Origin: Clostridia bacterium
GTDB lineage: Bacteria > Bacillota > Clostridia > Oscillospirales > Acutalibacteraceae
DNA: 38,741 bases
Assembly (NCBI GenBank): GCA_024404115.1
Contig: JAKSQM010000015.1
Coordinates: forward strand, 1-38,741
Direction of reading: 5' to 3'
Part shown: piece by piece, positions 23,408 to 31,977 of the stretch
How the letters are laid out: each line of letters starts with the position of its first letter
Position numbering within the stretch: position 1 is the first letter of the stretch
Translations under genes and position numbers: made by a program
The notes under the pieces: model-generated
Database searches by the model: none
Told to the model about the DNA's origin: nothing
Seen by the model: only the letters and a program-made list of their open reading frames with translations

Positions 23408-24757
23408 ATGGCATTTGAAGGTCTTTCAGACAGACTTGAATCGGCTTTTCAGCGACTTAAAAGCAAAGGTTCTCTTACAGAGGCTGATGTTAAGGACGCA
23501 ATGCGTGAAGTCAGAATGGCTTTGCTTGAGGCCGATGTAAACTACAAGGTTGCCAAGGATTTCACAAAAACAGTTACCGAGCGTGCAGTTGGTGAAAAGG
23601 TTATGGAAAGCCTTACACCTGCACAGATGGTTATAAAAATCGTAAACGAAGAGCTTACAGGTCTTATGGGCGGCACAAAATCCCGCCTTGCAATTGCAAA
23701 TCATCCCCCAACGGTGGTTATGATGTGCGGTCTTCAGGGTTCTGGTAAAACAACCCACACCGCAAAAATTGCAATGATGCTTAAAAATCAAGGTCATAGA
23801 CCGCTCCTTGCAGCCTGCGATATTTACAGACCAGCTGCTATTAAACAGCTTCAGGTTGTGGGCGAGCAGGCAGGCGTTCCTGTTTTTGAAATGGGGCAGA
23901 TTGACCCTGTAACAATCGCACAGGAAGCAATTAAGCTTGCTAAAGACCGTGGATACGATTACGTTTTCCTTGACACCGCAGGACGACTTCATATAGACGA
24001 AGTTCTTATGGAGGAGCTTAAAAATATTAAATCAACCGTTCATCCTCACGAAATTCTCTTTGTAGTTGACGCTATGACAGGTCAGGATGCCGTCAATGTT
24101 GCAAAAACATTTGACGATGCTCTTGGTATTGACGGCGTTGTGCTCACAAAGCTTGACGGTGATACAAGAGGCGGTGCGGCTCTCTCAATCAGAGCTGTTA
24201 CAGGCAAGCCGATCAAATTCATCGGTATCGGTGAAAAGTTGGGCGACTTGGACGTTTTCCACCCCGACAGAATGGCTTCAAGAATCCTCGGCATGGGCGA
24301 TGTGCTTTCTCTTATTGAAAAAGCTGAAATGGCTCTTGACGAAAAGAAAGCTGAAGAGCTTGAAAAGAAGCTCAGACAGAATAAGTTTGACCTCAACGAC
24401 CTTGTGGATCAGATAGACCAGATTAAGCGTCTTGGCTCTATTAAAGATACACTTTCACTTATCCCGGGTCTTGGCAAACAGATTAAGGATGTTGAAATTG
24501 ACGAAACAGCATTTGATAAAATCAAGGCTATCGTTTATTCAATGACTCCCAACGAAAGAGAACATCCTGAAATCATCAATCCCTCCCGTAAGAGAAGAAT
24601 TGCGGCAGGCTGCGGCAGAGATGTTGAGGCTGTTAACAAGCTTCTTGCACAGCATAAGCAGATGCAGAAGATGTTTAAGCAGATGAACTCAGCAGGCAAG
24701 AAAAGACGCAGAAAAGGCAGACCCGACCTTTCACAGCTTAAAGGGTTTAACATTTAA
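23408..24757 (+). CDS. ffh: Signal recognition particle protein Ffh
   Basis: This 449-residue GTPase subunit of the signal recognition particle binds SRP RNA and signal sequences and delivers ribosomes to FtsY at the membrane. It has the N domain (about 1-90), then the G domain with GLQGSGKTTHTAK (about 106-118), DTAGR, and TKLDGDTRGG, and finally the methionine-rich M domain (about 325-440) with SRKRRIAAGCGR, the RNA-binding loop, and the MQKMFKQM run. Length is standard. The ATG follows GGTGGTGAG. It is cotranscribed with ylxM. Confidence 0.97.
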   Translation: MAFEGLSDRLESAFQRLKSKGSLTEADVKDAMREVRMALLEADVNYKVAKDFTKTVTERAVGEKVMESLTPAQMVIKIVNEELTGLMGGTKSRLAIANHPPTVVMMCGLQGSGKTTHTAKIAMMLKNQGHRPLLAACDIYRPAAIKQLQVVGEQAGVPVFEMGQIDPVTIAQEAIKLAKDRGYDYVFLDTAGRLHIDEVLMEELKNIKSTVHPHEILFVVDAMTGQDAVNVAKTFDDALGIDGVVLTKLDGDTRGGAALSIRAVTGKPIKFIGIGEKLGDLDVFHPDRMASRILGMGDVLSLIEKAEMALDEKKAEELEKKLRQNKFDLNDLVDQIDQIKRLGSIKDTLSLIPGLGKQIKDVEIDETAFDKIKAIVYSMTPNEREHPEIINPSRKRRIAAGCGRDVEAVNKLLAQHKQMQKMFKQMNSAGKKRRRKGRPDLSQLKGFNI

Positions 24758-24846
24758 TTCAACACGCTCGGCACGGTATTTCTCACACGTTGCGTGATGG
24801 ATATATAAACAATTTTTAATTTATTATATTTTTGGAGGAAACAAAA

Positions 24847-25092
24847 ATGGCAGTTAAAATCAGACTGCGCCGTATGGGCGCAAAAAAAGCACCTTTCTAT
24901 CGTGTAGTAGTAGCAGATTCAAGATATCCCCGTGATGGCAGATTCATCGAAGAAATCGGCACATATGATCCTATGAAGAGCGAAGACCAGATCAAAATTG
25001 ACGCTGAAGCAGCACAGAAGTGGATTGCTAACGGCGCTCAGCCCACAGATACAGTTAAAGTTCTTCTTAAAAAGAGCGGCATCGTAAAATAA
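24847..25092 (+). CDS. rpsP: 30S ribosomal protein S16
   Basis: This 81-residue S16 begins [20 protein letters not shown], and has [18 protein letters not shown]. The ATG at 24847 follows TTGGAGG by 8 bases; an upstream in-frame codon at 24832 would place the site inside the gene. The 89-base gap after ffh contains a possible small stem CACGC/GCGTG (24763-24767 with 24792-24796) and no clear terminator. Confidence 0.97.
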   Translation: MAVKIRLRRMGAKKAPFYRVVVADSRYPRDGRFIEEIGTYDPMKSEDQIKIDAEAAQKWIANGAQPTDTVKVLLKKSGIVK

Positions 25093-25110
25093 TTTGAGAG
25101 GGATTTTGCA

Positions 25111-25344
25111 ATGAAAGAATTATTGCTTTTGATTGCTCAGGGCCTCGTTAGTAACCCCGACGCTGTTAACATCACTGTTGACGAGCCAGACGAAGAGGGC
25201 GTTACTGTTTATCATCTTAGCGTTGCGCAGGAAGATATGGGCAGAGTAATCGGCAAACAGGGCAGAATTGCAAAAGCTATCAGAGTAGTAATGCGTTCAG
25301 CCGCAAGCAGAAACGATGAAAAGATCTCTGTTGAGATAGAGTAA
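25111..25344 (+). CDS. khpA: KH-domain RNA-binding protein KhpA
   Basis: This 77-residue protein is a single type-II KH domain, with AQEDMGRVIGKQGRIAKAIR (about 40-59) containing the GxxG loop GKQG. In Firmicutes it forms a complex with KhpB and affects cell shape and small-RNA binding. It stands in the usual place after rpsP. Confidence 0.93.
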   Translation: MKELLLLIAQGLVSNPDAVNITVDEPDEEGVTVYHLSVAQEDMGRVIGKQGRIAKAIRVVMRSAASRNDEKISVEIE

Positions 25345-25401
25345 TTGTAAACGGGAGTTGCTGTGCAGCTCCCGCTTTTTTAGGTCTTGAGGTGAAATAA
25401 A

Positions 25402-26244
25402 GTGGTTGGTGTAATAGATGTTGGCGGCGGCTTGCGTGGGATTTATGGCGCAGGCGTTTTTGACCGTTGCCTTGATGACGGTGTTCAGTTTGATTGCTGT
25501 ATCGGTGTTTCGGCTGGCAGCGCAAATTTGGCATCTTTCATTGCAAAGCAAAAGGGGCGAAACTATCTTTTTTATCACGATTACGCATTCAGAAAAGAAT
25601 ATATGAGCTTCCAAAATCTTTTAAAAACTGGCTCGTATATCGGTCTTGACTATGTTTATGGCACGCTCACCAATACTGGCGGCGAAAATCCCATTAACTA
25701 TAATAATATAAAATATTATAACGGCATTTTTAATGTTGTTGCCACAGATGCCAAAACAGCACAGGCGGTGTATTTCACAAAGGACGATTTGTCCCTTGAT
25801 AATTACAGAATTTTAAACGCATCATCCTGTATTCCCATTGTTTGCAGAGCTGTTGATATAAACGGCAAAAAATATTATGATGGCGGAGTTGCCGACCCTG
25901 TTCCTATTGACAGAGCTTTTTCGTTAGGATGCGAAAAAATTGTTGTTGTGCTTACCCGACCTGTTGATTTTGTTAAAAAAAGCGGAGCAGATGCAAAGGC
26001 GGCATCACTTTTAAAAAACAGAAATCCTTTAATTGCTCAGAAATTAAGAGAAAGAGCAGATGTTTATAATGAATCGGTAAAAAAGGCAAAGGCTTTGCAA
26101 AAAGAGGGCAAATGCCTGATTATTGCCCCCGATGACTGCTGTGGAATAACAACCCTTTCAAAAAATGCCGACAGCCTTGATAAACTTTATAAAAAAGGTT
26201 ATAATGACGGCAAAGCAATAAAAGAGTTTATTAACATAAGGTGA
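25402..26244 (+). CDS. Patatin-like phospholipase family protein
   Basis: This 280-residue serine hydrolase of the patatin/RssA fold has the oxyanion motif GGGLRGIYGAG (about 8-18), the nucleophile elbow GVSAGS with Ser37, and YYDGGVADPVP with Asp160 completing the Ser-Asp dyad. It has no signal peptide, so it should act inside the cell on phospholipids or related esters. It starts with GTG at 25402 after GAGGTG. It lies between khpA and rimM, where no gene is found in the usual Firmicutes order; rimM follows 4 bases after its stop, so it probably shares the transcript. Confidence 0.87.
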   Translation: MVGVIDVGGGLRGIYGAGVFDRCLDDGVQFDCCIGVSAGSANLASFIAKQKGRNYLFYHDYAFRKEYMSFQNLLKTGSYIGLDYVYGTLTNTGGENPINYNNIKYYNGIFNVVATDAKTAQAVYFTKDDLSLDNYRILNASSCIPIVCRAVDINGKKYYDGGVADPVPIDRAFSLGCEKIVVVLTRPVDFVKKSGADAKAASLLKNRNPLIAQKLRERADVYNESVKKAKALQKEGKCLIIAPDDCCGITTLSKNADSLDKLYKKGYNDGKAIKEFINIR

Positions 26245-26248
26245 TTTT

Positions 26249-26767
26249 ATGATAAAAGAATATCTTGAAGTGGGTCAGATCGTTGGAACTCATGGTGTAA
26301 GAGGAGAAATCCGCCTTAATCCGTGGTGCGACAGCCCCGAATTTGTTAAACAATTTAAAACCCTTTATTTCGGCTCAAACGGGCAGAATGGCGTTAAGGT
26401 TCTTGCCTGCCGTCCTCACGGCAATGTTGCCCTTATTAAGCTTGACGGTGTGGATACTGTTGAGGCTGCCTCTGCACTTCGCAACAAAATTCTTTATATG
26501 AAAAGAAGCGATGCAAAAATCAGCGAGGGTTCATATTTTATCGCTGAGCTTTGCGATTGCACCGTTGTTGACGCAGATGATGAAAATAAAGTTTACGGAA
26601 TTCTGACAGATGTCAGCGAAACAGGCGCAAACGATGTTTGGCACATTGAAAAAGACGGCACAGAGTATCTTATCCCTGCTATTCCTCAGGTTGTGGATAG
26701 CGTTGATGTTAAAACAGGAATAATAAAAATCAGACCACTGAAAGGGATTTTTGAAGATGAGGATTGA
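26249..26767 (+). CDS. rimM: Ribosome maturation factor RimM
   Basis: This 172-residue factor works on the head of the 30S subunit and binds S19. The N-terminal VGQIVGTHGVRGEIRLNPW (about 7-25) is diagnostic, and the PRC barrel (about 95-170) carries LIPAIPQVVDSVDVKTGIIKI. AAGGTG lies before the ATG, overlapping the end of the patatin-like gene. It overlaps trmD by 11 bases. Confidence 0.95.
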   Translation: MIKEYLEVGQIVGTHGVRGEIRLNPWCDSPEFVKQFKTLYFGSNGQNGVKVLACRPHGNVALIKLDGVDTVEAASALRNKILYMKRSDAKISEGSYFIAELCDCTVVDADDENKVYGILTDVSETGANDVWHIEKDGTEYLIPAIPQVVDSVDVKTGIIKIRPLKGIFEDED

Positions 26768-27491
26768 TATACTGACCCTTTTCCCCGATATGTGCAACAG
26801 CGTTCTTGGCGAGAGCATTATCGGCAGAGCAAGAGAGAACGGCTGCGTTGAAATCAACAGCATAAATATAAGAGATTACACTCTTGATAAGCATAACCGT
26901 GTTGATGATGCCCCTTATGGCGGCGGAACAGGTATGATTATGCAGACACAGCCTATTTATGATTGCTTCAAAAGCCTTTGCGAAGCTCTTGGCAAAAAGC
27001 CGAAGCTGATTTATATGTCCCCGCAGGGCAAGGTGCTTGACCAGCAAAAGGTTAAGGAGCTGGCAAAGGAAGAGAATATTGCAATTCTCTGCGGTCATTA
27101 TGAGGGCGTTGACCAGCGAATCATTGACGAGATTGTTGATGAAGAAATTTCAATTGGCGATTATGTGCTCACAGGCGGTGAGTTGCCTGCACTTATTTTG
27201 GCAGACAGCATTTCAAGAATGTTACCGGGTGTGCTTGCAAATGACGATGCTTTCCAGCAGGAAAGTCATTATTCTTCTCTTTTAGAATATCCGCAATATA
27301 CAAGACCTGTTGAATGGCACGGTGAGCAGGTGCCGCAGGTGCTTCTTTCAGGGCATCACGCAAACATTGAAAAGTGGCGAAGAGAGCAATCCTTAAAGCG
27401 CACATATGAGCGCAGACCCGATATGCTTGAATCAGCCGATCTTGATAAAAATGACAAAAAATACCTTGAATCTTTGAAATCTGAAGTGTAA
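26757..27491 (+). CDS. trmD: tRNA (guanine-N1)-methyltransferase TrmD
   Basis: This 244-residue SPOUT methyltransferase makes m1G37 in tRNAs that read codons starting with C, and prevents frameshifting. MRIDILTLFPDMCNSVL opens the protein, and DDAPYGGGTGMIMQ, LCGHYEGVDQRI and the trefoil-knot EISIGDYVLTGGELPA are all present. The ATG at 26757 has AAAGGGA 9 bases upstream; a TTG two codons earlier is less likely. rplS, the usual next gene, is not here. Confidence 0.96.
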   Translation: MRIDILTLFPDMCNSVLGESIIGRARENGCVEINSINIRDYTLDKHNRVDDAPYGGGTGMIMQTQPIYDCFKSLCEALGKKPKLIYMSPQGKVLDQQKVKELAKEENIAILCGHYEGVDQRIIDEIVDEEISIGDYVLTGGELPALILADSISRMLPGVLANDDAFQQESHYSSLLEYPQYTRPVEWHGEQVPQVLLSGHHANIEKWRREQSLKRTYERRPDMLESADLDKNDKKYLESLKSEV

Positions 27492-27610
27492 AAATGGTAA
27501 ATGTGCAATAAACAACATATTTTATATTGTCAAAATGCACAAAGCTAAAGAGAATCAAAAAGCCACATTTGGAAATCACTACGAATATTTGTAAATAGCA
27601 TTTCTTTTCG

Positions 27611-27638
27611 TTGACGGAGACAAGTTTTGTGATATAAT
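27611..27638 (+). promoter_or_regulatory. Promoter of the HPr gene
   Basis: TTGACG (27611-27616), 16 bases, TATAAT (27633-27638), 49 bases before the start codon. Confidence 0.7.
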
Positions 27639-27687
27639 ATATTAGTAGGAATTGACACAGAACCTAAAGCGAATGGAGATAAACAGT

Positions 27688-27951
27688 ATGTATGTAAAAG
27701 ATGTAAAAATTGAGAATAAAGTTGGACTTCATGCTCGTCCTGCAACATTTTTTATTCAGAAAGCAAATGAGTTTAAGTCATCAATCTGGGTTGAGAATGA
27801 AGAGAGAAGAGTTAACGCAAAAAGCCTTCTCGGTGTTCTTTCACTTGGAATCATGGGTGGTACTCAGATCAAAATTATCGCAGGCGGCGTTGATGAAGAA
27901 CAGGCAGTAAACGAGCTTGTTAAGCTTGTAAAATCAGGCTTTGCAGAGTAA
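27688..27951 (+). CDS. ptsH: Phosphocarrier protein HPr
   Basis: This 87-residue protein carries phosphate between Enzyme I and the sugar-specific Enzyme II proteins of the PTS. His15 lies in KVGLHARPA, the Enzyme I site, and Ser46 in VNAKSLLGVLSLG is the site of the regulatory HPr kinase, so both sugar transport and CcpA-type catabolite control are possible. The ATG at 27688 follows TGGAGATAAACAGT. It is not next to ptsI. It stands as a single gene with its own promoter and terminator. Confidence 0.92.
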   Translation: MYVKDVKIENKVGLHARPATFFIQKANEFKSSIWVENEERRVNAKSLLGVLSLGIMGGTQIKIIAGGVDEEQAVNELVKLVKSGFAE

Positions 27952-27992
27952 TATTTTTTCGGCAATTTGATTGCAGATACAATTTACAGACT

Positions 27993-28049
27993 AAAGAGTG
28001 TGGATATTAAATCAATTGTTGTATTGATTTGAATCCCGCTCTTTTTTGT
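27993..28049 (+). terminator. Intrinsic terminator after the HPr gene
   Basis: AAAGAG (27993-27998), GGAT and AAATCAAT (28009-28016) pair with ATTGATTT (28023-28030), ATCC and CTCTTT (28039-28044), then TTTTTTG. Confidence 0.8.
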
Positions 28050-28079
28050 TAAGTTCGTTGCTTTAAAGGGGTGAATTTT

Positions 28080-29906
28080 TTGGAACTGAAAGAATTAAGA
28101 AAAAAATCAATGGCTCTGCCAAAAACACCTGGCGTTTATCTTATGAAAGATAAAAAGAATGAGATTATTTATGTGGGCAAGGCAAAGGCTCTTAAAAACA
28201 GAGTCAGCTCATATTTCGGTTCGCAAAAAAATCACACTCAAAAGGTGCGTAAAATGGTTGAGAATGTAAACGATTTTGATTATATTCTCACCGACAGCGA
28301 ATTTGAGGCACTTGTGCTGGAGTGCAGCCTTATAAAACAGCACAGCCCAAAATACAACATTCTTTTAAAAGACGATAAAGGCTACAGTTATATAAAAATT
28401 ACAAAGGGTCCGTGGCCTGCAATTTCTGCCGTTTTGCAAAAAGATGATGAAAACGCACGGTATATCGGGCCATACACAGGCTCTTTCAGCGTGAAAAGCT
28501 CTGTTGATGAAGCTCTTAAAATTTTTATGCTCCCCTCCTGCGGCAAGGTTTTCCCACGGGATATGGGCAAAAGCCGACCCTGCCTTAATTATTTTATTAA
28601 GCAGTGCATGGCTCCCTGCAGCGGCAAGGTCAGCTGTGGCGAATACAATGAAGCTGTTAATGAAGCGTTGAAATTTTTGCAGGGCGACAGCAGTGATATT
28701 ATAAAAGAGCTAAAAATAAAGATGGAAGAGGCTTCTGAGAATCTTGAATTTGAAAAAGCGGCAAAGCTCCGTGATAAAATCAGAGCCGTTGAAAAAACAT
28801 CAGAGCGACAGAAGGTTGTTGGAACAGACAACCGCCCGAAGGACTTTTTCGCTGTTTCGCAGACAGAAGAAAAATCCTGCCTGTGTATTCTTCGCTTTGA
28901 TTCGGGCAGACTTAGAGAAAGCAAGTATTTTATACTGCCCTTTTTTGAATCTCTCCCTACTGCAAGGTCAGAGCTGATAACGAGATTTTATGCAGACGGT
29001 GCAGGTATTCCGTCGCAGATTTATCTTGACGGAGAAGCGGAAGATATTGACCTGCTCACTGAATGGCTGTGCAAAACCGCAGGCAAAAAGGTTGAGATTT
29101 TAATTCCTCAAAAGGGCAAGTCAGCTGAAACCGTCAGAATGTGCAAAAATAATGCCGCTGAAAAGCTGGCGCAGAGCCTTGGTAGAACAGGCGGAATAAC
29201 CGCCGCTCTTGATGAATTGTCAAAGCTCCTCGGTCTTGAAAAGCCGCCCGTTTTCATTGAGTCATACGATATATCACACACAATGGGCAGCGATAATGTT
29301 GCAGGTATGGTTGTTTTCAAAAACGGACAGCCTTATAAAAAGAGCTACAGACGCTTCAGCATAAAAGGCTTTTCGGGTCAGGATGACTACGGCTCAATGG
29401 CAGAGGTTATTTCAAGGCGACTTAACGAATACGAAATTCACAAAGACAGCGGTGAGGGCTTCGGCATCCTCCCAGACCTTATTTTGCTTGACGGCGGCAA
29501 AGGTCAGGTCAATGCGGTGAAGCCGATTATTGACGCATTCGGGTTGGATATTCCTGTTTTCGGTATGGTTAAGGATTCATCACACAGAACAAGAGCAATT
29601 GCCACAAACGGCGGCGAGATTGCTATAAATTCAAAGCGTCAGGCGTTCACACTTGTTTCAACCATACAGGAAGAGGTTCACAGATACTCCGTTTCTTATC
29701 ACAGAACGAAGCATAAAAAGTCCAGTTTGTCTGCAACGCTGACGCAGATTGACGGAATCGGTGAAAAGAAGAGCAAGGCTCTTTTGAAAGAATTTAAGAC
29801 AATTACGGCTATAAAAAACGCCTCTGTGGAGGAATTATGCCGTGCAGAGGGCATAAATTTGACATTTGCGAATAAAATTTATGACCATTTTCATAAAACG
29901 GATTGA
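28080..29906 (+). CDS. uvrC: Excinuclease ABC subunit UvrC
   Basis: This 608-residue nuclease of nucleotide excision repair makes both incisions around the lesion. The N-terminal GIY-YIG domain has PGVYLMKDKKNEIIYVGKAK and the Arg of KNRVSSYF; the UVR motif (about residues 205-240) binds UvrB; the C-terminal RNase H-like endonuclease has YDISHTMGSDNVAGMVVF and LILLDGGKGQ; the two helix-hairpin-helix motifs end the protein (IGEKKSKALL). A TTG at 28080 is chosen because AAAGGGGTG ends 7 bases before it; the GTG at 28071 is part of that site. Confidence 0.95.
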   Translation: MELKELRKKSMALPKTPGVYLMKDKKNEIIYVGKAKALKNRVSSYFGSQKNHTQKVRKMVENVNDFDYILTDSEFEALVLECSLIKQHSPKYNILLKDDKGYSYIKITKGPWPAISAVLQKDDENARYIGPYTGSFSVKSSVDEALKIFMLPSCGKVFPRDMGKSRPCLNYFIKQCMAPCSGKVSCGEYNEAVNEALKFLQGDSSDIIKELKIKMEEASENLEFEKAAKLRDKIRAVEKTSERQKVVGTDNRPKDFFAVSQTEEKSCLCILRFDSGRLRESKYFILPFFESLPTARSELITRFYADGAGIPSQIYLDGEAEDIDLLTEWLCKTAGKKVEILIPQKGKSAETVRMCKNNAAEKLAQSLGRTGGITAALDELSKLLGLEKPPVFIESYDISHTMGSDNVAGMVVFKNGQPYKKSYRRFSIKGFSGQDDYGSMAEVISRRLNEYEIHKDSGEGFGILPDLILLDGGKGQVNAVKPIIDAFGLDIPVFGMVKDSSHRTRAIATNGGEIAINSKRQAFTLVSTIQEEVHRYSVSYHRTKHKKSSLSATLTQIDGIGEKKSKALLKEFKTITAIKNASVEELCRAEGINLTFANKIYDHFHKTD

Positions 29907-29931
29907 CAACAGGGATAAAAATGTGTAATAA
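29903..29931 (+). promoter_or_regulatory. Promoter of the rsmD-coaD genes
   Basis: TTGACA (29903-29908, overlapping the uvrC stop), 17 bases, TAATAA (29926-29931). Confidence 0.55.
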
Positions 29932-29961
29932 TACCCTGAGAAGAGTTTTTCGGAGGAAATT

Positions 29962-30510
29962 ATGAGAGTTATTACGGGTACAGCACGTGGCAGAGTTCTT
30001 GAGACTTTACCCGGTGAAGATGTTCGCCCCACAACCGACAGAGTTAAAGAGGCGATGTTCAGCATAGTTCAGTTTGAACTTGAGGGCAGAAGAATTCTTG
30101 ACCTTTTTGCAGGCTCAGGTCAGCTTGGCATAGAGGCACTCAGCAGAGGCGCATCAAATGCAGTCTTTGTTGACAGCAGCAAGGATTCAGTTCACTGCGT
30201 TAAAAGCAACCTGCTCAAAACAGGGCTTAAATCAAACGCAGTTGTTATTCAGACTGATTCACTTAACTTCATCAAAACCTCTAAAGAAACATTCGATGTT
30301 GCTTTTCTTGACCCGCCTTATGCAAAGGGTCTGCTTCAGGCGGCACTTCCGTTTGTTGCTCAGCGAATGAGCGATGGCGGAGTAATTGTCTGCGAGCATC
30401 CCAAGGGGGAGGAAATGCCTTTGGAGGCAAACGGTTTTGTGCTTTTCAGAGAATACAAATATGGCAAAACGGCACTTACCGTTTATCGCAAAAAGGAAGA
30501 TGACCAATGA
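29962..30510 (+). CDS. rsmD: 16S rRNA (guanine966-N2)-methyltransferase RsmD
   Basis: This 182-residue class I methyltransferase modifies G966 of 16S rRNA. The N-terminal RVITGTARGRVLETLPG and RPTTDRVKEAMFSIV, the SAM-binding ILDLFAGSGQLGIEALSRGA (about 44-63) and the catalytic FLDPPYAKG (about 115-123) are all present. CGGAGGAAATT precedes the ATG. Its stop overlaps the coaD start (ATGA). Confidence 0.95.
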   Translation: MRVITGTARGRVLETLPGEDVRPTTDRVKEAMFSIVQFELEGRRILDLFAGSGQLGIEALSRGASNAVFVDSSKDSVHCVKSNLLKTGLKSNAVVIQTDSLNFIKTSKETFDVAFLDPPYAKGLLQAALPFVAQRMSDGGVIVCEHPKGEEMPLEANGFVLFREYKYGKTALTVYRKKEDDQ

Positions 30511-31010
30511 GAATAGCAATTTGTCCAGGTAGCTTTGACCCTATAACAAACGGTCATCTTGCGGTTATTCGCCGCGCTGCAAAGCTTTTTGATAAAGTTA
30601 TTGTGGTTGTAATGGTTAATTTCCGTAAGCCTGTGGGTCTTTACACCGCACAGGAAAGAGTGGAGCTTATCCGACACTGCACAAAAGATATAGAAAATGT
30701 TGAGGTCGATTTTTCAGGCGGCCTGCTTGCAGATTATGCAAGAGAGAAAAACGCAGTTGCAATTGTGAAAGGCCTTCGTGCTGTTTCAGATTTTGAAGAT
30801 GAATTTCAGCAGGCGCTCACAAATAAACAGCTCAACCCCGATGTTGAAACGGTTTTCATCACCGCAGACGCAGAGCATATGTATCTTTCGTCAAGTTTAG
30901 TTAAACAGATATGCGAGCTCGGTGCAGATATAGACATGACAAAATTTGTGCCGGCAGAAATCGCTGATAATATTGTCAATAGAATTAAGGGAAAGGAAGA
31001 TAAAATATGA
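30507..31010 (+). CDS. coaD: Phosphopantetheine adenylyltransferase
   Basis: This 167-residue enzyme makes dephospho-CoA from phosphopantetheine and ATP. ICPGSFDPITNGHLAVIRRA (about 5-24) holds the T/HxGH motif, and IVKGLRAVSDFEDEFQQAL and YLSSSLVKQI are typical. The start overlaps the rsmD stop, and the stop overlaps the next gene. The rsmD-coaD pairing is common in Firmicutes. Confidence 0.96.
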   Translation: MRIAICPGSFDPITNGHLAVIRRAAKLFDKVIVVVMVNFRKPVGLYTAQERVELIRHCTKDIENVEVDFSGGLLADYAREKNAVAIVKGLRAVSDFEDEFQQALTNKQLNPDVETVFITADAEHMYLSSSLVKQICELGADIDMTKFVPAEIADNIVNRIKGKEDKI

Positions 31011-31660
31011 ACGTACAGGAGATTCTTGATTTAATCGAGGAAGTGCTTGATAATGGCTCAAGCATACCTTTTTCATCGAAAATCGCAGTTGATGTTGATG
31101 CTATCCGTTCACACGTTAACGAAATCAGACTTGAGCTTCCCGTTGAAATCGAGAAAGCACAGGAGATTGTTGAGCATTATAACAGCATAGTAAAGAAGGC
31201 TTCAACAGAGGCTTCTGTTACCACTTCAACAGCTCACAAGCAGGCAGACGAAATCGTTGGCGCTGCTAAAGAGAAAGCAAAGGGAATAGTAGGAAATGCC
31301 GAGGCAAACTCAAAGGCAACACTTGCAGCCGCAACAGAGCAGGCACGCAAGATGGTTGGCACAACAGAGATCGCCCGCCTTGCACAGGAGTATTCTGATA
31401 AAGTTCGCTCACAGGCAGCTAAGGATGCTCAGACTATTGTTAAGAATGCTGAGGAAGAGGCAGCTGCAATTGTTAAGGATGCAAACATCAAAGCAGAAAC
31501 TGTTAAGCAGAATGCTGCTGAGTGGGCATCAAACCTTCGTCAGGTTACAACCCGCTTTGTAAGCGATATTATGAAAAACAGTGATGATGTTCTCTCTCAG
31601 AGCATTACTGAAATCCGCAAGGCACGCCAGAGCATTCAGGCTGCTGTTGATAAGAGATAA
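31007..31660 (+). CDS. Coiled-coil protein of unknown function
   Basis: This 217-residue, charged, alanine- and lysine-rich protein starts with MNVQEILDLIEEVLDNGSSI and a GSSIPFSSKIAVDVDAI segment. From about residue 50 to 190 it is a long coiled coil with many AxxxA and A/E/K heptads, in the style of proteins annotated as V-ATPase subunit-H-like or DivIVA-like in Clostridia. There is no signal peptide or membrane segment. The ATG overlaps the coaD stop, so it is translationally coupled. The N-terminal part might bind a membrane or partner as in DivIVA; this is speculation. Confidence 0.7.
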   Translation: MNVQEILDLIEEVLDNGSSIPFSSKIAVDVDAIRSHVNEIRLELPVEIEKAQEIVEHYNSIVKKASTEASVTTSTAHKQADEIVGAAKEKAKGIVGNAEANSKATLAAATEQARKMVGTTEIARLAQEYSDKVRSQAAKDAQTIVKNAEEEAAAIVKDANIKAETVKQNAAEWASNLRQVTTRFVSDIMKNSDDVLSQSITEIRKARQSIQAAVDKR

Positions 31661-31725
31661 AAATACATATTCGTATATTGATATATAAGGGTTGCTGTGC
31701 TTTCTGCACGGCAGCTCTATGTTGT

Positions 31726-31799
31726 GCAGGGTTAGTACATCGGTAGTACAGGCGCTTCCCAAGCCTCAGAGGCGGGTTCGATTCCCGTACCCTGCTCCA
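31726..31799 (+). tRNA. tRNA-Gly (anticodon CCC)
   Basis: Acceptor stem GCAGGGT/ACCCTGC (7 bp), D stem GTAC/GTAC, anticodon loop TTCCCAA (CCC, glycine, codon GGG), T loop TTCGATT with stem GCGGG/CCCGT, discriminator T and encoded CCA. In the anticodon stem GGCGC/GCCTC there is a C-C mismatch (positions 29-41) and a G-T wobble. A terminator follows. Confidence 0.88.
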
Positions 31800-31802
31800 C
31801 GG

Positions 31803-31842
31803 ACCGTCTTTTGCACAAAGCAGAGGGCGGCTTTTATATTTA
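31803..31842 (+). terminator. Terminator after tRNA-Gly
   Basis: CCGTC...TTGC pairs with GCAGAGGGCGG with wobbles, followed by CTTTTATATTTATTTTT. Confidence 0.6.
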
Positions 31843-31977
31843 TTTTTAGTTGTTATTTCACTTTACAAATAATAGCTGTTGTGGTATAATTAAGCGGTTG
31901 AATTTTTCAACCTTATTACTATTTGACTTTGTTTGGCAGAGAATGCCTATAGATTTATAAATTTATTTTGGTGCAAT

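Noticed and set aside
23426-23992. 188-codon minus-strand open frame inside ffh
   Set aside because: Antisense shadow of ffh, with no start signal.
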